Below, in pieces: positions 1 through 8,359 of a stretch of 64,000 nt of DNA. The notes below the pieces were generated by a model. It did not search any database. It saw only the letters and a list, made by a program, of their open reading frames with translations, and was not told the DNA's origin. Within the stretch, counting starts at the first letter, position 1, and each line of letters opens with the position of its first letter. The stretch comes from GCA-2720975 sp964469565 (lineage in GTDB: Bacteria; Planctomycetota; UBA1135; GCA-002686595), in assembly GCA_964469565.1 (NCBI GenBank), contig CAYXZD010000008.1:1-64000 (forward strand), in the 5' to 3' direction. Position numbers and translations under genes: made by a program.

Positions 1-264
1 CTCTGGCACTACCACCTCACCTTTTCCCTTGCCAACCTGGTGCTCCTCTTGGTGGGGCTGCCCCTCATGTTCGACTTCGAGCGCGGAGGGGGGAGTGAGC
101 GTATGGCCCTCGGGGGCCTGCTTTGCGTGTTCTACTTTGGAATTGACTTTGTGCTCAGGAGCTTTGGCCTGTCCGGCGGCATTTCCCCCATCCTCGCAGC
201 TTGGCTGCCCTTGCTGGTTTTTGGCAGTCTGGGGGTCGCCTTGATGGATTCTGTCCGCACGTAG
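1..264 (+). CDS. LptF/LptG-family permease, C-terminal end (partial)
   Basis: Reading frame 1 is open from the window edge and ends at 264, giving the last 87 residues of a protein that starts upstream. It carries two to three hydrophobic helices: one around NLVLLLVGLPLMF, then GLLCVFYFGIDFVL, then ILAAWLPLLVFGSLGVALM. This order of a short basic or acidic loop after GLPLMF followed by paired helices is the usual end of the YjgP/YjgQ (LptF/LptG) permeases. These form the inner-membrane part of the LptB2FG lipopolysaccharide extractor. An LptE-like lipoprotein and an AsmA-like protein elsewhere in the window fit an LPS-type outer membrane. Whether it is LptF or LptG cannot be told from this fragment. 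Confidence 0.7.
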   Translation, partial: LWHYHLTFSLANLVLLLVGLPLMFDFERGGGSERMALGGLLCVFYFGIDFVLRSFGLSGGISPILAAWLPLLVFGSLGVALMDSVRT

Positions 265-348
265 GGCCCATCCTGGGGTCCTTTGTGGGAAGATCCCAGC
301 CACTCCTCCGTCCAAGGGCCTGTTGCCCCTCTGACCCCTGCTGATTCC

Positions 349-1620
349 ATGGTTCAATCCACCTATCGCCTCCCCCTGCCTGCACTCGCCCTCTCCGTCT
401 TGCCTGGCCTGTTCGGTTGTCAGGGGCTGGCAGCGGATGACGATTCGAAACAGGAAGTCGGATTCCTCGTGGCTTCAGGGCAGTACATCGCGGCGGTCGA
501 GGTCGCTCACGCGAAGGTTTTGGCGGATCCCGCTGACTTGGATGCTCAAGAGCAACACCGCTTGGCGACGGTGGCGGTGCTCTTGGACTGGGGGCGTCAA
601 CTCAGCTTCTTGAACTACGACGAAGAGGCGCTGGAGTCCTTCTATCAGGCCGACGATCTAGGTCCCGAGCTGGAACAACCCGGCCAGTGGATTGCTCGCA
701 CGAGAGACAAGCTTTCCACGAGTTGGTTTGAGCGTGGGACGGCGTTTCACGCGACGGAGAACCTACGCGCTGCTAGGGGGGCTTACCAGATGGCACTCAT
801 GTACAGGCCCTCCCTCGCATCGGCGCAGGCCGCCATCGACCTTCTTGATAAAGAGTTGAGGGTTCGAGACTCCAAGGCGGAGGACTACTACAACGAGGGC
901 ATTTCCTATCTCTATGATGGAGATCTTGAGACTGCGCGTAGTCGTTTCTCCTACGCCCAAAAGTATGCGCGTGATGGGTCTCGCCCCAACGAACGGCTCG
1001 GCGAGGTTCGGGGCGAGATTAGTCGTCGGCGCGTGCTGCGTGCTCAGGAATTGGAGGCACAAGGTTTCTTCGCAGGTGCACGCACGGAGTACCTTTCGGC
1101 TCGGCAGGCGGATGTGATGAACGCCGAAGCGCAGGACGGTCTAGAGCGTATGTACATCGAGGCGGAGGTTGAAGATGTTCTGAAGAGGGGTGAGATGTGG
1201 ATTCTGCGCGGAGATTATGAGCAAGCGATGGAGGTGCTTCAGAGCGGGCGATCGATGACCAAGATGCAGTCGGATGCCTTCGACCAAATGCTCGCTCAGC
1301 TTGATGAGGCAAGCGCAGATCGTGCCTACACCCTGGCCCTCAATCTGGAGCGTGATTATCGTTTAGACCAGGCCCTAATTCAGTTTGAGGGATTGCTAAT
1401 GGAGCGTGATTTCTACTTGGATACGCGCTCTCGCATTGACTCACTGCGTGCCCGCATTGCCAGTGTCGAGGACATGTACGCGTCCTTGGACAGTCAGATG
1501 AATCTGGAATCTCGAGTGCGGGTACTGCGCTCGATTGACTCGCTCTGGCCCGGATACCGCGATACACGCTCGTTGCTTGAGCAGGCGGAGCGGGCACAGA
1601 AGGGTGGCGGCCAAGAGTAG
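349..1620 (+). CDS. TPR-rich lipoprotein of unknown function
   Basis: A 423-aa protein. The start at 349 is preferred over an upstream in-frame codon at 283 because it begins a lipoprotein signal peptide whose hydrophobic core ends in a lipobox, LFGC, with Cys24 as the predicted lipidated residue. The mature part is almost wholly alpha-helical, with tetratricopeptide-like units (for example around ARGAYQMALMYRPSLASAQ and LETARSRFSYAQKYARDG). It probably sits in the periplasm, anchored to a membrane, as a scaffold. It lies 84 nt after the LptF/G-like gene. There is no catalytic motif, and the exact role is unknown. Confidence 0.75.
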   Translation: MVQSTYRLPLPALALSVLPGLFGCQGLAADDDSKQEVGFLVASGQYIAAVEVAHAKVLADPADLDAQEQHRLATVAVLLDWGRQLSFLNYDEEALESFYQADDLGPELEQPGQWIARTRDKLSTSWFERGTAFHATENLRAARGAYQMALMYRPSLASAQAAIDLLDKELRVRDSKAEDYYNEGISYLYDGDLETARSRFSYAQKYARDGSRPNERLGEVRGEISRRRVLRAQELEAQGFFAGARTEYLSARQADVMNAEAQDGLERMYIEAEVEDVLKRGEMWILRGDYEQAMEVLQSGRSMTKMQSDAFDQMLAQLDEASADRAYTLALNLERDYRLDQALIQFEGLLMERDFYLDTRSRIDSLRARIASVEDMYASLDSQMNLESRVRVLRSIDSLWPGYRDTRSLLEQAERAQKGGGQE

Positions 1621-1644
1621 GCAGCTACCCGCCCGCTTGCATCC

Positions 1645-2397
1645 CTATTCGATGTCCTGAGAAGTGTCGGTCGGATTGAGTTCGGGGGTGACCTGTATCG
1701 TCCGGATCAGCACCCAGATCACAAATGCCAGCAGGCTAATCTCAAGCCAAGGGTGAATAGAGACTGGGTCAAAATCGCCACGCCAGACTACTAAGCCCCA
1801 GTATAGGTAGGGCAGCCACGCGCCTAGCGCCACAGACAAGGCTCCGCGCGCCAAGGCTTTGGGATCAGGCTCTTCCTCTTCTGGCAACTCGCCTGCTTCT
1901 TCAAGGGTTCCATCGATGGTGTCGAGCGCGGCTGCCACCCGGTCGACGAGGCCCTGATTGGCTAGGACGGCTTGCACCTCAACAAGGATGGCAAAGAAGT
2001 TGATCCCCAGTGCTAGCACTCCCATGAGCATGTGGCTCATGGCTGGTAAGCCCAGGGCATCCTGGGCCGTTCCCATCACCCCCGCTGCCACGATCGATGT
2101 GGCGCCCAGCAGTGCAGCTGGGTAGGCCTTCTTCTTGGAGAAAAACAGATTGAGCTCATCGAGAAACTCCTTTGGGAGATCCCGTGCTTGCATGGCTTCT
2201 CGGATGATGCGACCCGTGATGATCATGAATAGGATCAACAGGGAATGCGTGCCAATGCACAGGATCGCCGTCACAAGGGCGACCCGAAAGTGAAGCGCAG
2301 CCTGACCAGAGATCCCCAGCCAAGCTGAAACCAGTAGCGACAGCAGGGTGACGATGGCGGCGGCGCCGAAGTAGTGGATCATGCGCATCGGCGGCAT
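1645..2397 (-). CDS. Multi-pass membrane protein, unknown function
   Basis: A 250-aa protein with about six hydrophobic segments, near residues 8-27, 37-62, 91-110, 123-145, 186-205 and 217-234. An acidic loop (EEAGELPEEEEPDP) separates the fourth and fifth helices. I do not recognise a named family, and no catalytic or transport signature is visible. It converges tail-to-tail on the TPR lipoprotein with 24 nt between the stop codons. It lies 41 nt downstream of the glycosyltransferase gene on the same strand and could share its transcript. Confidence 0.6.
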   Translation of the reverse strand: MPPMRMIHYFGAAAIVTLLSLLVSAWLGISGQAALHFRVALVTAILCIGTHSLLILFMIITGRIIREAMQARDLPKEFLDELNLFFSKKKAYPAALLGATSIVAAGVMGTAQDALGLPAMSHMLMGVLALGINFFAILVEVQAVLANQGLVDRVAAALDTIDGTLEEAGELPEEEEPDPKALARGALSVALGAWLPYLYWGLVVWRGDFDPVSIHPWLEISLLAFVIWVLIRTIQVTPELNPTDTSQDIE

Positions 2398-2438
2398 TGT
2401 GGGGTCAGCGGGCGGTCGGCGCTAGGCCCATCGACTGC

Positions 2439-3446
2439 TTAGAGCTCTCGCAGGACCTGTTCAACGGGGAGTTCGGTGATCGGGCGGAGCCGATTCGAAT
2501 CGGGCCGCACGATCCTGTGGGGTGAACCTGCTCGCCCTGCCGGAGGCCAGGGACCCGTAAGCTCGGGATCTTGTGGGCCGCTCAGTAGGCGCACTCCAAG
2601 GCCGCAGGCTGCCGCGATGTGGCTGGGGCCGGAGTCACAACCCACGAATGTGTCGCCTTCCTCGGCAGCCACGGCGAAGAAACCCGCCAGGCTGCGTAGT
2701 CCATCCTGGTCGGGCCAATGGTGAATCCGGTCTTGGCCTGCGAGTTGCCGGCGCAGCTGTTCACCCGTTTCCCGTTCCGATGGCCCAGCCAAGATCAATA
2801 CTTCCTGGCCACGTCGGGCAAGGGCGCTTGCCAGCTCGGCGAAGGACTCGCTGGGCCAGGTGCGCGGGTCCCCCTCGTGCCCTAGATGAAGCATCACTGC
2901 CCGTGTCGCTGGATTCTTGAAGAATCTCAGACGTTGGTCCCGCCCCGCAGAGAGCTCCTCATCCGTGAGGCCTAGGTTGAAACTCATGTGGGTGTCGATT
3001 CCCAAGACTTCTAGTAGAGTCTGTGCCTTATCGACGGCGTGAACTCCCTTGGCAGGGCCTGCGTGGTCGGTCATGAAGTGCCCGTTCCAACTCTCTTGGC
3101 AGTTGCTGGCATGGAGGCCTAGGCGGTGATCCGCCCCGGACAGGCGCGTCATGAGCCCACTCTTGAGGTTGCCCTGTGCATCGACGGCCAGTTCAGGGTT
3201 CCACGCCATCATCGATCGCCGGACGTTGAAAACCCCCTGGAGCCCTGCTCGCCTTTGGAAGCCTATGACCCGGTCGAGCCCCGGCAGCCCGTGCAGCAAG
3301 GGGGCGAATTCGTTTTGACAGACCCACGCAATCTGCGCTTGGGGCCAGCGTCGCCGGAGACCGTGCAGCACGGGAACCGCGTGCACTACGTCCCCTAGGT
3401 GGGAGAGGCGCACTAGGAGAATTCGATCGGGTTCAAGAGTGATCAC
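2439..3446 (-). CDS. Glycosyltransferase family 9 (ADP-heptose:LPS heptosyltransferase-like)
   Basis: A 335-aa GT-B fold enzyme. The N-terminal motif VRLSHLGDVVHAVPVL and the C-terminal GCDSGPSHIAAACG are the two hallmarks of GT9 heptosyltransferases (WaaC/WaaF/RfaQ type). These add heptose or a related sugar to the LPS core at the cytoplasmic face of the inner membrane. A GTG start at 3446 is chosen because homology begins within ten codons of it. The frame stays open to 3569, but the extra residues are His/Pro/Arg-rich and would overlap the divergent kinase gene. The acceptor sugar cannot be told from sequence. Confidence 0.85.
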   Translation of the reverse strand: MITLEPDRILLVRLSHLGDVVHAVPVLHGLRRRWPQAQIAWVCQNEFAPLLHGLPGLDRVIGFQRRAGLQGVFNVRRSMMAWNPELAVDAQGNLKSGLMTRLSGADHRLGLHASNCQESWNGHFMTDHAGPAKGVHAVDKAQTLLEVLGIDTHMSFNLGLTDEELSAGRDQRLRFFKNPATRAVMLHLGHEGDPRTWPSESFAELASALARRGQEVLILAGPSERETGEQLRRQLAGQDRIHHWPDQDGLRSLAGFFAVAAEEGDTFVGCDSGPSHIAAACGLGVRLLSGPQDPELTGPWPPAGRAGSPHRIVRPDSNRLRPITELPVEQVLREL

Positions 3447-3532
3447 AGGGCTGTTTCCCGGCCTAGAAGGAGTCGATGGGGGTGGGCCAGTAATTGGGCA
3501 ATTCCGAGGGCGCGTTCTAGGGTGAGGATGGG

Positions 3533-3538
3533 TAGAGT
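3533..3538 (+). promoter_or_regulatory. -10-like hexamer TAGAGT before the sensor kinase
   Basis: TAGAGT fits TANNNT and ends 9 nt before the ATG at 3548, so the transcript would have almost no leader. No clear -35 box was seen. It is one of a recurring set in this window. Confidence 0.35.
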
Positions 3539-3547
3539 GAACACGAG

Positions 3548-5572
3548 ATGATACGGCGCATCTCCACAAAGTGGTTCCTGGCGGTTCTCGGGGCAGTGGT
3601 CGTCCCGTTCGCAGTCTTTGCGTTCTTCGTGAACACGAAGGTAACCGAACGCTTGGGCAAAGATGTGGTTCGTTTTCACCTGCTCTCCATGGCTGGCGAT
3701 CTGAGTGACCGCATTGATGCTGACTTAGACGAGCGCCGCCAAGATGTGAAGCTGGTGGCCTCGATTCCAGTGCTCAATTGGTTTGTCGACGGCCTGGATG
3801 ATGATCGGGGCACATTTCAGGTCAGCGTCGAGGCCATTTTGGATCAATTGGTCCAGGGCAGCGGAGTGTACGACTATGTCTTAGCCCTTGACCGGCAAGG
3901 GCGAGTCGTGGGCATGAACACCGCAAGCCCCGCCGGGCAGTCCTTGAGCCAGCTCGCGGAGGAATATTTTTTTCAGGCTGATTTTCAGAACGCCGCATGG
4001 TTTCAAGAGGCCATCGAGCATGGCTCGGCGGCGGTGGACTTTCATGGATTGGGATTCGCGAGTCGCCATGGTGAGGATGGCCTGAACGTCCCGGAGGGCG
4101 AGAGCGGGGAACACTACATCAGCTTTGCCCATCGCATTGAGCCCCTCGCCAATCAAGACGGCCCTGTTGGAGTCCTGGTTGCATTGATGAATTGGCGCCA
4201 CGTCCAAGAGGCAGTGGGCCGCTTTGGAGTCCGCAGGCTTGAAGAAGGTGACGTGGAGTCGGGAATTGAAGATATCTACGCTTCCTCCTACGCATGGATC
4301 TGGAAAGCTGATGCCGACACGATCATCGCGCATCCCAATCGCGGACTGTATGGACAAAGGGTCAGTGAGTTGGAGCAGGGACAGTTGGCGCCGATGGTGT
4401 CTGCGGCGCGTGTCGCTGCTTGGGGGATGTACCCAGACTACGAGTTTCGCGGGATCCACAAGAAGGCCGCATTCAAGCGCTGCCGGGGCGAAGAACAAGG
4501 AGGCTTTGGTTGGGTGGTAGGGGTTGGGGTGGATGATGCGGATATTTATGCGCCAGTCCGTGAATTGTCGCATTGGCTGATCACCCTTTCGGTTTCCATC
4601 CTGCTCTTGACAATTCTCGTTACGGCGTACTTGGCCCATCGGACGACTCGTCCTATTCGGGAATTGGAACAGCACTTTGATCGTGTCGGCCATGGGGACC
4701 TCGATGCTCAGATTGATGTACGCACGGACGATGAGTTGGGGCAATTAGCCAAGTCGTTCAATCGGATGACGGCCGAGCTCAAGCAGAATCGAGCCCAACT
4801 CTTGGAGGCTGAGAAGCAAGCTGCGTGGCGTGGTTTGGCTAGACAAGTTGCTCATGAGATCAAGAATCCTCTCACTCCGATCTCGCTTACCCTGGGGCTT
4901 CTCAAACGCAGTCGCGACGAAGGGAGCCCCGAGTTTGATTCGATTCTGACTCGCACGATTGAGGTGATTCAGCGTCAGGTCGAGACCATGGGTGAAGTCG
5001 TGAGGGACTTTACCGCCCTTGCGGGCGTGCCCACCCAGTCCCGGCCCGTGGACGTGGCCCAGACACTCGCCGAGGCCCTAGACCTTTACCAAGCCGTCGC
5101 CAGAGATCAGGGCGTGACGGTGCCCGACACAGTGCGGGAGGGCAACGGGGCACCGGTGATTCTCGCCAACCCGCCAGAATTGCAACGCTGCTTCGTCAAC
5201 CTTGTGGCCAATGCATTGGAAGCCATGCCTGACGGGGGAGAACTGAGTTCCTGCATTCAAGTTGACGAGGACGAGGTGGTTATTTCTCTGTGTGATACAG
5301 GAGCTGGAGTTTCCGATGAAGCAGCCGCACATCTATTCGAGCCTCACTTTACGACGCGGAGTGCCGGCACGGGACTCGGCCTAGCCATCGTCCACCGAGT
5401 CGTTGAAGATGCGCGTGGGACGATTACCCTCAGAAACAAAGACGAGGGCACGGGTGCAATCGCTCGAATGGTGTTTCCACGTCCTGAGGACCCCGCCGTC
5501 CGAGATGCCATTCTCGACGTGGGTGAAGACGGTGATGATTTCAAAACCTCGCACCGAACTGCCGGAGGATGA
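3548..5572 (+). CDS. NtrY-like membrane sensor histidine kinase
   Basis: A 674-aa sensor kinase. The order is a transmembrane helix (residues 9-28), a large extracytoplasmic sensor region of about 300 residues that looks Cache-like, and a second helix near residue 345. A HAMP linker follows (TRPIREL through FNRMTAEL), then a dimerisation/phosphoacceptor segment AHEIKNPLTPIS with His436, and an ATPase domain with the N box (LVANALEAMPDGG) and G boxes (DTGAGVSD, GTGLGLAIVHRV). HAMP followed by this H box is typical of the NtrY group. No response regulator gene lies in the window, so its partner is unknown. The stop overlaps the next start (ATGA), coupling it to the SDR gene. Confidence 0.9.
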   Translation: MIRRISTKWFLAVLGAVVVPFAVFAFFVNTKVTERLGKDVVRFHLLSMAGDLSDRIDADLDERRQDVKLVASIPVLNWFVDGLDDDRGTFQVSVEAILDQLVQGSGVYDYVLALDRQGRVVGMNTASPAGQSLSQLAEEYFFQADFQNAAWFQEAIEHGSAAVDFHGLGFASRHGEDGLNVPEGESGEHYISFAHRIEPLANQDGPVGVLVALMNWRHVQEAVGRFGVRRLEEGDVESGIEDIYASSYAWIWKADADTIIAHPNRGLYGQRVSELEQGQLAPMVSAARVAAWGMYPDYEFRGIHKKAAFKRCRGEEQGGFGWVVGVGVDDADIYAPVRELSHWLITLSVSILLLTILVTAYLAHRTTRPIRELEQHFDRVGHGDLDAQIDVRTDDELGQLAKSFNRMTAELKQNRAQLLEAEKQAAWRGLARQVAHEIKNPLTPISLTLGLLKRSRDEGSPEFDSILTRTIEVIQRQVETMGEVVRDFTALAGVPTQSRPVDVAQTLAEALDLYQAVARDQGVTVPDTVREGNGAPVILANPPELQRCFVNLVANALEAMPDGGELSSCIQVDEDEVVISLCDTGAGVSDEAAAHLFEPHFTTRSAGTGLGLAIVHRVVEDARGTITLRNKDEGTGAIARMVFPRPEDPAVRDAILDVGEDGDDFKTSHRTAGG

Positions 5573-6603
5573 GACTGCCGGTCCTGATCACGGGGGCGAC
5601 GGGGTTCTTGGGACGAGCCATTGCCATTGAGATGGTCTGCGCCGGGTACGCGGTGCACGCGCTTGTGCGTGAGCATTCCGATCGTGCCGTACTCGATGGT
5701 CTCGGAGTAGTCTTCCATGAAGGGAGCTTGGGGGATCGAACTGGCTTGCTGCGGGCCTGTGAGTCCGTCCGGGCGGCCGCTGGGGACAGCGCAGGCTCGT
5801 GGGTCATCCACTCGGCGGCCGCATTGGGCTATCGCCGGGCTGATCGTGCCTTGCAGCAGTCCGTCAATGTGGAAGGAACTCGAAATCTCATGGCAGCGGC
5901 GGCCGCGGCGGGCCTGCAGCGGTGCTTGCACGTGAGTTCAATCGTTACCGTGGCGTGGGAGGAGCCAAGGGGGAGCGATTTCAGCACGGAGGATTCCCGG
6001 TGGAACGGATCCGAATTGGGGGTGGAGTACGTGCAAACCAAAAGGGAGGCAGAGGTGCTTGCTCTAGAGCATTGCGACCGTCTCGACGTGCGCGTTGTGA
6101 ATCCAGGTGCCATCTTCGGTGCAGGGGGACCCGAGTCCAACACACAGCGATTGCTGCTGGCCCTTGCTCAAGGGGGCATAGGCCCTTGGGCTCCACCCGG
6201 TGGCATGAGTGTGGTGGGTGTTCGGGACACCGCTCGAGGAGTTCGCCTGGCGCTGGAACTCGGAAAACGTGGTCGGCGTTACTTGCTCGTGGACGAGTAC
6301 CTCGACACCTACGATCTTTGTCAGCGTGTGGGTGTTCGCATGGTCGAGATGGGAATCGAGCCGAGGCTGCCCTCGCTGCGGGTTTCCCCCGCCCTGTGGC
6401 CTTGGGTCGTGAGGGCGGCGAAAGCGCTTGAACGGGTCCATGAACCGCACCTCACCAGTTCCCGGGCTCTGCAGATGGTTGGGCCCGCCTGGCGTGCCCG
6501 CTCTGACCGGGCACGGGCTGAGTTGGGTTGGGAGCCGCAGTCGTTTGATGGGGTCCTAGGGGAAGCCCTAACGGATTTGCGTCAACGCGGTCTCATCTCC
6601 TGA
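5569..6603 (+). CDS. NAD(P)-dependent epimerase/dehydratase (extended SDR)
   Basis: A 344-aa extended short-chain dehydrogenase. The N-terminal Rossmann motif TGATGFLG binds the dinucleotide. Further on come a Ser-containing strand (LHVSSIVTVAW) and the catalytic pair in EYVQTKREAE (Tyr-x3-Lys), followed by NPGAIFGAGG. This is the layout of nucleoside-diphosphate-sugar epimerases and dihydroflavonol-reductase-like enzymes. The substrate is unknown. Its ATG overlaps the kinase stop by 4 nt, which implies co-translation with the sensor kinase, although the functional link is unclear. Confidence 0.85.
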   Translation: MRLPVLITGATGFLGRAIAIEMVCAGYAVHALVREHSDRAVLDGLGVVFHEGSLGDRTGLLRACESVRAAAGDSAGSWVIHSAAALGYRRADRALQQSVNVEGTRNLMAAAAAAGLQRCLHVSSIVTVAWEEPRGSDFSTEDSRWNGSELGVEYVQTKREAEVLALEHCDRLDVRVVNPGAIFGAGGPESNTQRLLLALAQGGIGPWAPPGGMSVVGVRDTARGVRLALELGKRGRRYLLVDEYLDTYDLCQRVGVRMVEMGIEPRLPSLRVSPALWPWVVRAAKALERVHEPHLTSSRALQMVGPAWRARSDRARAELGWEPQSFDGVLGEALTDLRQRGLIS

Positions 6604-6633
6604 AAAAGACCGTTGCATTGGCCCGGTGGGCGG

Positions 6634-6667
6634 ATTCAGCGAGTGAATTCAGCGCGTGAATTCAGCG
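6634..6667. repeat. 13-bp tandem repeat, about 2.6 copies
   Basis: ATTCAGCG(A/C)GTGA occurs twice in direct succession and begins a third time, in the gap between the SDR gene stop and the converging lipoprotein stop. It may be simple replication slippage; no function is evident. Confidence 0.7.
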
Positions 6668-7036
6668 GGCACCCTCGCCCTCGAAACCCCAGCGGCCCGA
6701 GATGCGGGCTACGCGAACAGAGAAGATGTCGAGAATCCAGTTGAAGGGACCCAAGTCGGGCACCACGCTCGAATCTTCGATCCGCATATTGGCAAGGTTT
6801 GCATCAGACAGGTTCTCACGTGCGATCTGACTCGCCGACTTGGGGATGTCGATTTTTAGGACCGTCATGGATACACCTGTGGCCACAAACACCCCTGACG
6901 TTTGAGTGTTGCGCTCGAATTCAATGGAGGCGCAGGAAGCGATGGCACACAATGTGATTACGGCCATGAGTTGGCGCAAGTTGTGGATGCGAGTGAGACG
7001 GTGCATAGCGGTGGGGCAGGGAGCGGGGCGGGTCAT
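6662..7036 (-). CDS. Small lipoprotein, unknown function
   Basis: A 124-aa protein with a hydrophobic stretch ending in the lipobox-like CAIASC, so it is probably exported and lipidated. The mature part contains a polar conserved-looking segment (DIPKSASQIARENLSDANL, then NMRIEDSSVVPDLG) and ends with SGRWGFEGEG. No named domain was recognised. The first ATG is kept because a TAGACT -10-like element lies 9 nt upstream; an internal ATG at 7006 would give a shorter, more standard signal peptide. Confidence 0.6.
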   Translation of the reverse strand: MTRPAPCPTAMHRLTRIHNLRQLMAVITLCAIASCASIEFERNTQTSGVFVATGVSMTVLKIDIPKSASQIARENLSDANLANMRIEDSSVVPDLGPFNWILDIFSVRVARISGRWGFEGEGAR

Positions 7037-7045
7037 GGTGCCCGT

Positions 7046-7051
7046 AGTCTA
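7046..7051 (-). promoter_or_regulatory. -10-like hexamer TAGACT before the small lipoprotein
   Basis: TAGACT on the minus strand ends 9 nt before the ATG at 7036, which predicts a near-leaderless mRNA. No -35 box is evident. Confidence 0.4.
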
Positions 7052-7126
7052 ACAACGTGAACCCCCCGGGCTCGAAATCCAATCTTCAAGATCCCTTGGG
7101 GATAGCGTGGGTGCAGCGAACCTCGG

Positions 7127-7132
7127 TATGCT
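7127..7132 (+). promoter_or_regulatory. -10-like hexamer TATGCT before the galactokinase-like gene
   Basis: TATGCT ends 6 nt before the ATG at 7139. Transcription would start about at the A of the start codon, giving a leaderless mRNA. No -35 match was found at the usual spacing. Confidence 0.4.
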
Positions 7133-7138
7133 TCTGCC

Positions 7139-8359
7139 ATGCCCGCGCCCGTGAATCACCCTGAAGCGCCCCTCCGGTTGGAGCGCATGGGGGCTCACGC
7201 CGTTGAGTTCTTGGGGCATTATGGACCCGGTGCTGGCCTGCGGCATTTTTTCTCCCCCGGCCGAGTCAATCTGTTCGGTGGACACTTGGACTACAACGGT
7301 GGCCCGGTGATGCCCACAGCGATTGACCGCGGGACGTTTATTGCAGTCCGCCCCCGATCCGACAGTATTGTCCGAATGACCTCTGGGCTGGGCCAGGGTG
7401 GGGTGGAGTTCGACCTCGCGCGATTACCCGATCAGCGCTTGGGGAGCTGGGTAGACTACCCATTAGGCGTTGTGATTGACCTCGCGCGGAGAACCTGCAT
7501 GGGGGGGGGCACTCCCGTAGGCATGGACATTAGTTTTGGAGGTGACTTGCCGATTGGATCGGGGCTTTCCTCTTCTGCTTCCATCTGTGTGGGCACAGCT
7601 TTGATGCTGGACACTCTGTGGGGTCTAGGGATGAGTGCGGTGGAATGTGTCCACGCAGCCTTGAGCGCTGAGCGCGAGTTTGTGGGGGTGCAATGCGGAA
7701 TCATGGACCCGTTTGCCATCGGCTGTGCCCGCAGAGACCACATCTTGTGGCTGGATTGCAAAGATGAGTCCTACGAGCACCTGCCCATCGATCAGGCCAG
7801 CCTTGCGATTCTGGTCACCGACACAGGAGTGAAGCGTGAACTCGCTGCCAGTGAGTTCAATCTGAGGGTACAGCAGTGCGGCGAGGCCTACGAGTTCCTC
7901 CGCCGGGGCAGTTCTGATGCTGAGTGCTTGAGGGACATCCCCATGTCGGTCCTTGATGCCTGCCGCCCGCAGATGGATCCGGTTCTCGCCCGGCGCGCTG
8001 AACACGTGATCCGAGAGACTCAGCGCACCTTCTTGGCCCGCGAACATCTTCTGGTCGGGGAGACGGTCGGGTTAGGTGCTTGTATGAGCCAGACCCATGC
8101 GTCATTGCGCGACCTGTACGATGTGTCGTGCCCGGAACTCGACCTTCTTGTTGAAGCTGCCCGGGATTGTCCCCAGGCCTTGGGTGCACGCCTTACGGGG
8201 GCTGGGTTTGGCGGTTGTACAGTGACACTCGTGCAGCGGGGCGCTGAGGAGACGGTTCGGGCCGCACTGAGCGCTCGTTTTGAAGCGCAGTACGGCCGCG
8301 TCCCTACTGTGGAAGTTTTCGGGGGCGACAGCGGCCCACGAGAAATTCAGTTGCCTTGA
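7139..8359 (+). CDS. Galactokinase-like GHMP sugar kinase
   Basis: A 406-aa GHMP-superfamily kinase, close to the usual galactokinase length. Visible motifs are motif 1 SPGRVNLFGGHLDYNGG (residues 39-55), the ATP-binding loop LPIGSGLSSSA (137-147), the catalytic Asp190 in CGIMDPFA, and motif 3 LTGAGFGGCTVTLV. Arg42, His49, Asp51 and Asp190 match human GALK1 Arg37, His44, Asp46 and Asp186. Galactokinases read GEH in motif 1 and use that Glu (human Glu43) to hold the sugar, whereas here it is Gly48. Galacturonate kinases also lack this Glu, so the substrate may be a modified sugar. A run of nine G lies inside the gene at 7501-7509. The stop overlaps the converging gene by 13 nt. Confidence 0.8.
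   Translation: MPAPVNHPEAPLRLERMGAHAVEFLGHYGPGAGLRHFFSPGRVNLFGGHLDYNGGPVMPTAIDRGTFIAVRPRSDSIVRMTSGLGQGGVEFDLARLPDQRLGSWVDYPLGVVIDLARRTCMGGGTPVGMDISFGGDLPIGSGLSSSASICVGTALMLDTLWGLGMSAVECVHAALSAEREFVGVQCGIMDPFAIGCARRDHILWLDCKDESYEHLPIDQASLAILVTDTGVKRELAASEFNLRVQQCGEAYEFLRRGSSDAECLRDIPMSVLDACRPQMDPVLARRAEHVIRETQRTFLAREHLLVGETVGLGACMSQTHASLRDLYDVSCPELDLLVEAARDCPQALGARLTGAGFGGCTVTLVQRGAEETVRAALSARFEAQYGRVPTVEVFGGDSGPREIQLP

Noticed and set aside
3881..4744. A 287-aa minus-strand frame opposite the sensor kinase
   Set aside because: Antisense shadow; the kinase frame has HAMP, H, N and G boxes.
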